DNA of 53,325 bases from JBOFDK01 sp051646925 (GTDB lineage: Bacteria > Bacillota > Clostridia > Lachnospirales > Cellulosilyticaceae): positions 1 through 53,325 of the forward strand of contig JBOFDK010000073.1 of the NCBI GenBank assembly GCA_051646925.1. Reading direction: 5' to 3'. Position numbers and translations under genes: made by a program. Of this stretch, positions 1 through 9,000 are shown one piece after another. The notes beneath the pieces were generated by a model. It was not told where the DNA came from, did not search any database, and was given only the letters and a program-made list of their open reading frames with translations. Position 1 is the first letter of the stretch, and each line of letters opens with the position of its first letter.

Positions 1-292
1 AGGTGAATTAATATTTACAGATGTAGATAGTAACTACTGGGCAAGCGAAGCTATAGCTTCGGCTACTACTAAAGGATGGATAAACGGTTACAAAGATAAT
101 ACCTTCAAACCAGGGCAAACGATTACAAGAGCTGAAGCAGTAACTATAGTAAATCGTATGTTAGGAAGAAATTGCGCAGCAGATGTTATACTGGATAGTT
201 TAGAAGGTAATGCAAATATTTATACAGATGTAACACCTTCTAACTGGGCATATGATGCTATTTATGAAGCATCAAATACTCACAAGTATTAA
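1..292 (+). CDS. C-terminal fragment of an SLH-domain surface protein
   Basis: The reading frame is open from base 2 to the TAA at 290-292 and its start lies outside the window. The visible 96 residues are the end of an SLH anchor: the end of SLH2 (GELIFTDVD), one complete SLH domain with its ITRAE motif near residue 42, and a final half-domain ending in a YEASNTHKY-type tail. This tail nearly matches the C-termini of the proteins at 3036, 12949 and 21049, so the missing part probably belongs to the same family. SLH domains bind secondary cell-wall polymers and hold proteins on the cell surface. An intrinsic terminator follows at 357-396. Family membership of the unseen part is inferred. Confidence 0.9.
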   Translation, partial: GELIFTDVDSNYWASEAIASATTKGWINGYKDNTFKPGQTITRAEAVTIVNRMLGRNCAADVILDSLEGNANIYTDVTPSNWAYDAIYEASNTHKY

Positions 293-356
293 AAAAATTA
301 AACAACCGTTTTAAATTAAACATTATTTTTACAAAAACAAATAAAATAGAATTAAA

Positions 357-396
357 AATGAAGTACACAAAATTTTAGGGTGTACTTCATTTTTTT
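357..396 (+). terminator. Intrinsic terminator after the partial SLH gene
   Basis: A 12-bp perfect inverted repeat (357-368 and 380-391) is followed by a T run. Its sequence closely resembles the terminators at 23529 and 25131. Confidence 0.9.
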
Positions 397-412
397 GTCA
401 CAAATAACGAGA

Positions 413-426
413 GACAAGCATAGTAT
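413..426 (+). promoter_or_regulatory. Putative promoter -10 element for the gene at 460
   Basis: GCA followed by TAGTAT (421-426) lies 39 bases before the TTG start. Related genes carry a similar TTGCA-TAnnAT element 39-47 bases before their starts. No good -35 hexamer is visible, so the call rests on conservation between paralogues. Confidence 0.4.
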
Positions 427-459
427 ATTAAATAGGTATAAAAAAAGGGGGAGAAATAA

Positions 460-2946
460 TTGAAAAATTTAAAAAATAAGTTCAAAAAACGACTATCACT
501 ATTCTTAGTACTATGCGTGTGTGTAATGACAATACAGGTAATGCATATACAAGCATTTGATGCAAACGGCGGTAAAGATGGCGTGCTTCCGGAATCTGTA
601 ACGCAAACAACAGGTGCAGCTATTGATATCCCGGCGCTATCGGCAAAGACATCAACGATATTGACAATTAATTTGGAAAATGTAGAAGGTGGTTATTCGA
701 AATATAAACCTACGCTTTATATTCAAAATAAGACAGGTCAGTCACTAGATATTGATTGGGGCGATGGTTCTAAAGATTTGTATGAAGCAGATAGGTTATC
801 ATTGGAAAAAAGTGAAGTTTACAACGTAGATAAGATAGGTAAGACAGAAATTACGATAACGATTACTCCGACAACTAATGCAAATGGAGTATATATATTA
901 GGGAGTGGTGGTGCGGATAATCCTAATGATAATTATAATGATAATGCTATACCTATTATAGTATTTGAGGGGGAACGTGATAGTTACCATGCATTAACTA
1001 ACGTTATTGCTGGACCAAATTCATCTGTTGGAAAAGGTTCGTTTCGAGGTTGTATCAATCTTGTCGAAGCCGATATTACACAATGTGATACTTCAAGTAT
1101 TACAGATATGAGCAATATGTTTTTGGAGTGTAGGAGTTTAATAAAACTTGAGTTAGGAAAATTTGATACTGCAAATGTAACAAATATGGCTAGGATGTTT
1201 GAAGAGTGTATGAGCTTAACAAAACTTGATGTGAGTAGCTTTGATACTAAAAATGTTACAAATATGGCAGATATGTTTTGTGCTTGTATGAGCTTAACAG
1301 AACTTGATGTGAGTGGATTTGATACTTCAAACGTTACAAGTATGAGGGCTATGTTTGCATCTTGTAGAAAAGTAAAGGAACTTGATGTGAGTGGATTTGA
1401 TACTTCAAAAGTTACAAATATGAGTAATATGTTTTTAGAATGTAAGTTTATTGAAAAACTTGATATGGGAAATTTTGATAATACAATAATTGGTGAAAAT
1501 GATATGTATAGTATGTATTGTACGTTTGCTGGGTGTTATAGCCTTCAACAAGTTAGACTGGGAGAGAAGTTTAAATTTAGGGGAGTGTTGTCTCACCTAC
1601 CTGAACCGTCAGACCAAGATAATTATGGTGTACCAGGCATCCCAGGCGCAACGGGTCGATGGTATGCTATATCAGAGGGCGTGAATGGTAAAGGATATGC
1701 ACCAGAAGATGTTCATAAAAATGAAAATAGTATAAAGACTTATGTTGCTGTTATATCTGATGATATTGCAATTACCATTAGTAAAGACCTAGAGGATGCA
1801 GTAGGAATAATTGGAAAGGTTCCGCCATCTTTGCGTGTTAGTGCTAAAGCAACGTATAATCGCGAAATTTCTTACCAGTGGTATAAAAATACGATATCAA
1901 GTACAGTGGGAGGGACGCCTATTCAAGGTGCAACCTATTCAAAGTATGATTTACCAAACAATTTAGCAAAAGGTGACTATTACTATTACTGCGAATTGAT
2001 AGTTGAAGAAGAAGCAGAACCTACACTGACAAAGGTTGCAAAGGTGACAATCAAAGAAGATGACAAAAATGAGGAAGATGACGACAAATATGATGATAAT
2101 AATGACGAATATGAATACAAAGACGACGATAACGAGGAAGAGGAGACTGATGATTATATCATAATAGATATTCCTGAATTTGAGGGTGGGAATGTAGTTG
2201 TTGTAAATGGTAAAAAAATTAAAAAAAATGATACAGTAACAATCATAATTACACCGTATGAGAATTATGAAATTGCAGATGTTATTATAGATGGCGTTAG
2301 TGTAGGTGTTGTTACGAAATATACGTTTGAAAAACTTACATATGCTCCGACTATTGACGTTATATTTAGAAAAATAGATGATTTATTAGGTCAAAATAAT
2401 AATTTGCTAGACACACAAAATCATAATGCTTATATGGAAGGGTACAAAGATAATGAGTTTAAAGCGGAAAATAATATGACAAGAGCTGAAGTTGTCGTGA
2501 TGTTTTCAAGACTTATGAAATCACCTATGGATAGTAGCAAAATTTACGCTTCATCTTTTATAGATGTAGATAGTGATAAATGGTATGCAAATGAAGTTGG
2601 GTATATGGAAAGTCTCAGTATTATTAATGGATATCGTGATGGGACATTTAGAGGTGATATGCCTATAACTAGAGCAGAGTTTGCGACTATAGCTAGCAGA
2701 TTAATGCCTGTTGAAGAAGGGGAATTAATATTTACAGATGAAGATAATATTTTCGATCCTAATCAAATGATTACACGAGCGGAAGCTGTAACTATAGTAA
2801 ATCATATGTTAGAAAGAAAATGCACAGTAGATATTATATTAGACAATGAAGAAGTTAGCTCAAATATCTATACAGATGTAACACCCAAGCATGAGGCATA
2901 TGGTGTTATTTACGAAGCATCAAATACTCATGAAAATGAAAAATAA
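460..2946 (+). CDS. Secreted BspA/DUF285 leucine-rich repeat protein with SLH anchor
   Basis: This 828-residue protein starts at TTG 460 behind an AAAGGGGGAG site. A signal peptide (about 1-33) has a lysine-rich n-region and a hydrophobic core. An InlB-type module is reduced to a remnant (about 34-60). A WGDG PKD-like module (W near 100) and about six 24-residue DUF285 repeats (about 195-365) with LDVSxFDT and MFxxC signatures follow. Then come the WYA...DVHK...TYVA cap, an Ig-like domain (about 430-530), a very acidic linker, a Flg_new_2-like domain and SLH sequence. The last SLH is damaged: about 23 residues are missing between FTD and EDN, and the final half-domain has lost its tryptophan. 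The likely role is cell-surface adhesion or protein binding, known only at family level. No terminator separates it from 3036. Confidence 0.85.
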   Translation: MKNLKNKFKKRLSLFLVLCVCVMTIQVMHIQAFDANGGKDGVLPESVTQTTGAAIDIPALSAKTSTILTINLENVEGGYSKYKPTLYIQNKTGQSLDIDWGDGSKDLYEADRLSLEKSEVYNVDKIGKTEITITITPTTNANGVYILGSGGADNPNDNYNDNAIPIIVFEGERDSYHALTNVIAGPNSSVGKGSFRGCINLVEADITQCDTSSITDMSNMFLECRSLIKLELGKFDTANVTNMARMFEECMSLTKLDVSSFDTKNVTNMADMFCACMSLTELDVSGFDTSNVTSMRAMFASCRKVKELDVSGFDTSKVTNMSNMFLECKFIEKLDMGNFDNTIIGENDMYSMYCTFAGCYSLQQVRLGEKFKFRGVLSHLPEPSDQDNYGVPGIPGATGRWYAISEGVNGKGYAPEDVHKNENSIKTYVAVISDDIAITISKDLEDAVGIIGKVPPSLRVSAKATYNREISYQWYKNTISSTVGGTPIQGATYSKYDLPNNLAKGDYYYYCELIVEEEAEPTLTKVAKVTIKEDDKNEEDDDKYDDNNDEYEYKDDDNEEEETDDYIIIDIPEFEGGNVVVVNGKKIKKNDTVTIIITPYENYEIADVIIDGVSVGVVTKYTFEKLTYAPTIDVIFRKIDDLLGQNNNLLDTQNHNAYMEGYKDNEFKAENNMTRAEVVVMFSRLMKSPMDSSKIYASSFIDVDSDKWYANEVGYMESLSIINGYRDGTFRGDMPITRAEFATIASRLMPVEEGELIFTDEDNIFDPNQMITRAEAVTIVNHMLERKCTVDIILDNEEVSSNIYTDVTPKHEAYGVIYEASNTHENEK

Positions 2947-2985
2947 ATAATTAATCAATCAAATATATCACCATTTATAACATAT

Positions 2986-2996
2986 TTGCATACAAT
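2986..2996 (+). promoter_or_regulatory. Putative promoter -10 element for the gene at 3036
   Basis: TTGCA followed by TACAAT (2991-2996), 45 bases before the GTG start. It aligns with the same element before 11338, 12949 and 21049. The -35 is weak. Confidence 0.45.
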
Positions 2997-3035
2997 GTAA
3001 TTGCACGAAAAATCACTAAAAAGGAGTGCAAATAT

Positions 3036-6000
3036 GTGACAAGTATAAAACAAAAATTCAAAAAACAACTGTCGTTATTTTTAGCGCTATGTATGTGTGT
3101 GACGGCAATGCAGGTGGTACCTTTAGTAGCATTTACAGGTGAAATGATAAAAGATGAAATAGAACCTACAACTGTAAGCATATCATTTGATGCAAATGGT
3201 GGAGAAGGTGGAACGCTTCCGGAACCTATAGTACAAACGACAGGAACGGCGATTACTATTCCAGCACCTTCTGAAGAATACTGCGGAATCAAAGAAGGCT
3301 ATACACTAAATACAACTAAGTGGGCGGTAGAAAAAGATGGTGATATATACGTATATTCAGAAAATGAATATATATTAGAAGAAGATATAACTTTATATGC
3401 AGTGTGGCAACTAGATAAAATAGAAGGATTTGCAATACCTAAAGACGAGAAGCCGACGATAGTTGAAATTGATATCTCGGAAAGCAAGCAACCTACACTT
3501 TATATTGAGAATAACACTAGAGCACCTCTTATTATTGATTGGGGAGATGGTAAAGATCCGCAACTACTAGCTGATAGCGAAAAAACCATTGAAAAGTCGG
3601 ATTCATATACAGATACTCCTAGCCCAGCAACAATAACTATTAGAAGATCAGAAGGTGCAAGAGGCTTTTATAGATTAGGACGGTATATAGCAGGTCAAAG
3701 TAATGCTCAGAATAGTTTTAATACAGATATAATCTCTATTACAGCTGGCGAGGGAACCACTCTTGGTTCTTTTTCATTTAAGAATTGTAGGAAGCTGACA
3801 AATGTTAATCTTTTAGCCTGTTATACTAATGATGTCAGATCTATGGATAGTATGTTCGATAATTGTGAAAATTTAACATCCGTTGACTTAAGTTCATTTA
3901 AGATTACTCAGTTAAGCAATATGAGTGGCATGTTTCGAAATTGTACTGAATTAAAAGAAATTAATTTAAGCAGTTTCAACAAACCAGCATTGGAAATGAA
4001 ATATGCATTTAGCGGAACTGATAAACTTCAAAAAATTACACTAGGTGGGAATTTTAAATTTCAGGAGCCTTCGCCTGGTGGTATAGACTCTTACTTGCCA
4101 ACCCCTAACCCAAATAAGATCCCTGGTGCAACGGAGTTATGGTACGATATAGAAACAGGAATAGGTTATAAGGCTAAAGATGTTCATAAAGGAGTAACCG
4201 AAACAAAGACATATGTTGCGGTACTTCCTAAAAAGACAACTTTATCTTTTGATACCCGTAGCACTACTACTTTTTCTGATGTACCAGTTAGTGATGATAT
4301 GACTTTTCCTGAACCGATATGGGGTGATAATACAACCAATGATAATTACACTTTTGCAGGATGGTATACAGGAATTGATGGTGAAGGTACGCATATTACT
4401 AAAGATACCGCGCAGCAATTAGAATCTGATACTTTGGTGTATGCAAAATGGACTGTGTCTGATGGTGAAAAAACAGTTCGTACTGAAACTCTTGATTTAA
4501 GCAGCGAAACTAATAGTCAAGAAAATACCTCTCAAGGATGGTTTTGGAACTATGAATCTAACACGCTTTCGCTAGATGGAACAATAATTAACGTATATGA
4601 TAGCGATGCTATTAACTTTGGTAATAACTCCGCTACAATTCAAGTATCTGAAGATGTACGAATTGTGACACAAGGTAATAATGGTAATGGAATTTTAACT
4701 TCAGCACCATTATTATTACAAGGATCATCATCTCATAAATTAAATATTGATGCGGTAGATAAGGGAATTCAAGGAAATACGTTAACATTTAAAGATTTAG
4801 ACATTAGCGTAGATAGTAAAGATGAGATAGCTATTGTTGCAATTGATAATATTTATATCCTAGGTAGTGTTATTGAGGTTTGTGGTAGCGAGCATTCTTA
4901 TAACCAAGTCCCTTTTATTGCAGAAGGTGCTCAGGTGAAAGTTGGAAATTCGTATGAGGATGCTGTAATTGGTGTTTATACAAATCAGCCTTACTCGCAT
5001 ATTTTATTTAATCCGTCTTATGAAACTAATTCTACAAAATTAGAATTAGATTTGACAAATAAAACAACTCTAACACCTACAATTTTTATTCAAAATAATA
5101 CAACTCAAAACCTTATTATTGAGTGGGGTGATGGCGAAATAAGCACAATAGAACCTAATCTAAATTACGTTACAAAATCGTCATCATACAAACCAGGTAT
5201 ATATACTGTGACAATTTCTAAAATAGCAAATGCTACAGGGTCATATGTACTAGGAGGAGTAGAGACTAATGGCTCAAAAGTAGGTGTTTTATCATTAAAT
5301 AATCATACTTCAAAAGATAATGGTCTAACAAATATCGTTGCAGGTAAAGGTTCAACAATTGGAGCTTCGTCATTTTCGGGGTGCAATGAACTTGTGAGTG
5401 TAGATATTACAGCTTGTGATACTTTAGGAGTTACTGATATGTCATATATGTTCGATTCTTGTAGTAGTTTACAGGATATTATATGGAATAAATTTGATAC
5501 TACCAAAGTTACAAGTATGCAAAACATGTTTGCAGATTGTAGTAGTTTAAAAGTATTAGATGTAGAAGAATTTGATACAAAAAATGTAACTAATATGTCT
5601 AATATGTTTAAAGGATGCGAAAATATATCAACTTTAAATTTAAATAAATTTGTTACCTCGCAAACAACATCTATAGCTATTATGTCGGAGATGTTTGCTA
5701 GATGTACTTCTCTTAGGGAGATAACACTTGGAAAAGATTTTGTATTTAACAATGAAAACTCATACTTGCCTGTTCCGAATAGCGACAAATTTCCAACAGC
5801 TAAAGGTCTTTGGTATAACAAAGCCACAGGGAAGTCATATGAACCTAAAGATGTTCATTATGGCGAAGATGAAGAACAGACATACGTCGTAGAACCACCA
5901 GTATTTCCTCAGATATCTTTTGACACACGTAATTCAACTACTTTGTCTGATGTCAGTGTCAATATAGCTTTAAAAGAACTTCCAAAACCCGCTTGGGGAG

Positions 6001-9000
6001 ATAATGAAACGAAAGATAACTATACTTTTGCAGGCTGGTATACAGGAATTGATGGCGAAGGCGAAAGCATTACATTAGATGTAGCTAAGGAATTGGATAG
6101 TGATCTAAAGGTGTATGCTAAATGGACGGTATCAAAAAATTCCGTTCAAAGAACAGTTCGCACAAAAACACTTGAGTTAACGGAAGAAACTAATACTCAA
6201 AAAAACTTATCACAAGGTTGGTCTTGGATGAAAGATTCTAAGACACTGATACTAGATAATAGTACGTTCAATGTATGTGATGGAGATGCTATTAAACTTA
6301 GTAACGATTTTAATGAAACTAGAGTTATTCAAATAGATGGTAACGTAAATATTACGGTGCAAGGGGATAATGATAATGGTATTTCATTGAATGGAAAAGT
6401 ACTAACGATACAAGGATTACCTTCTAATCAATTAACTATCAACTCGGTAGGTAATGGTATACAAGGGCATGATTTAATATTTAGAGATTTGGATATGAGT
6501 GTAAATAGCAAAGATGCTGAAGCTGTTTTTGCAAATAAAAATATATATGCGTTAGGAAGTGTTATTGAAACTTTAGGTAAGCAAAACGCATACAACAAAG
6601 TGCCGCTTACACCTGAAGGTGCTATTGTGAAAATAGGAGACTCAGCTCTAACAGCTACTGATGGTGTTTATATTGATCAAAAATATGCTCATATTTCTTT
6701 TAAATCGTCAGATGGAAATTATGCTACGAAATTAACTCTTGATTTAACAACTAAAACATCTCTAACACCTACTCTTTTCATACAAAACAATACAAATCAA
6801 AATATCATAATTGACTGGGGAGATGGTGATGTAAGCACAATATCAGCAGGTCTAAACCAAGTTACAAAATCATCGCCATACAAACAAGGCATATATACTG
6901 TAACAATTTATAACACAGTAAATGCTATAGGGTCATATGTACTAGGAGGCGTAGATGTTGAGGGTGTAAAGGTAGGTATCTTATCACTAAATGCATTGAC
7001 TTCAAAAAACAATGGTTTAACAAATATTATTGCAGGTAAAGGCGCAACAGTTGGAGCTTCGTCATTTGCTAGTTGTAACGAACTTGTAAGTGTAGATATT
7101 ACAGCGTGTGATAATTTAGGTATTACTGATATGTCATATATGTTTGATTCTTGTAGTAGTTTAACAGATGTTCTTTGGAATAAAGTTGATACTACAAAAG
7201 TTACAAGTATGAAAAACATGTTTGCCGGTTGTAGTGAATTAATAAGTATTGATGTAAGTTGGTTTGACACTTCAAGCGTTACTGATATGTCTAGTATGTT
7301 TCAAGGATGTAAAAAAATAGAAACTTTAAATTTGAGTAATTTTATTACAGCGAAAACAACACCACTATCAAGTATGTCTAATATGTTTGATGACTGTATT
7401 TCGCTTGCTGAGGTTACACTCGGAAAAGATTTCAAATTTAACAATGAAAATTCATACTTGCCAGTTCCCGATATTGAAAAATTCCCGGGAAATAACGGTT
7501 TTTGGTATAATAAATCTACGGGTGAGTATTTTGTGCCAAAAGATGTGCATAAAGACATAACTAAAGAAACGACATATGTTGTACTGGAACCAACAATCAA
7601 AAGAGTAAGTTTTGATACACGTAATTCTGATACTTTAGCTAGTGTAATTATTAATGAAGAGATGGAAGAACTTCCAACAATAAAATGGGGAGATAATCCT
7701 ACTAAAGATAATTATACTTTTGCAGGATGGTATACAGATATTGATGGAAAAGGTACTCTTGTTACAGCAGATAAGGCTAAAGAATTAGGTATTGACCTAA
7801 TTGTTTATGCTAAATGGACTGTATCAAAAAATTTAGTTCAAAGAACAGTTCGTACAGAAAAACTTGATTTAAGTGAATTAACTAATAATCAAGAAAATGC
7901 AGTTCAAGGCTGGTCTTGGAATCATGACGATGGTACGCTATTACTAAATAATGTTACTTTCAACGTACGTGATGGTGATGCTATTAAACTTGGAAACGAT
8001 TTGAATAATATGAATATGATTCAAGTTGATGGAAATGTAAATATTACGACGCAAAGTAATAAGTATAATGGTGTTTTATCTGTTGGGAAATTACTAAGGA
8101 TACAAGGATTACCTTCTCATAAATTAACTATTAATTCGGTAGAAAATGGTATAGAAGGAAATGATTTAATATTTAGGAATTTGGATATGAGTGTAAATAG
8201 CAAAGATGCTGAAGCTGTTTTTGCAAACAAAAACATTTATATTTTAGATAGTATTGTTGAAACTTTAGGTAATCAAAACGCATACAACAAAGTACCTCTT
8301 ACACCTGAAGGTGCTGTTGTGAAAATTGGAGACTCAGCTCTAACAGCTACTGATGGTGTTTATACTGATCAAAAATATGCGCATATTTCTTTTAAATCGT
8401 CAGATGGGGCTTATGCTACGAAATTAGAATTAGATTTAAGAAATAAAATATCTTTAACACCTACAATTTTCATTCAAAACAATACAAATCAAAACATTAT
8501 AATTGACTGGGGCGATGGTGATGCTAGTACAATATCAGCAGGTCTAAATCAAGTTACAAAATCGTCGCCATACAAACAAGGTGTATATACTGTAATAATT
8601 TCGAAAACAGAAAATGCTACTGGAGCCTATGTATTGGGAGGAGTAGATGTTGTTGGTTTAAAAGTAGGAGTTTTATCATTAGATGGTTTAACTTCAGAAA
8701 ATAACGGTTTAACAAGTGTAGTTGCAGGTAAAGGTGCAACAGTTGGAGCTTCTTCATTTGCGGGGTGCGACGAACTTGTGAGTGTAGATATTACAGCATG
8801 TGATAACTTAGGTATTACTGATATGTCATATATGTTTGATTCTTGTAGTAGTTTAACAGATATTCTTTGGAATAAAGTTGATACTACAAAAGTTACAAGT
8901 ATGAAAAACATGTTTGCAGATTGTAGTCAACTAACAAATATTGATGTAACTAGCTTTAATACTTCAGCAGTTACAAATATGGAATCAATGTTTATGAATT

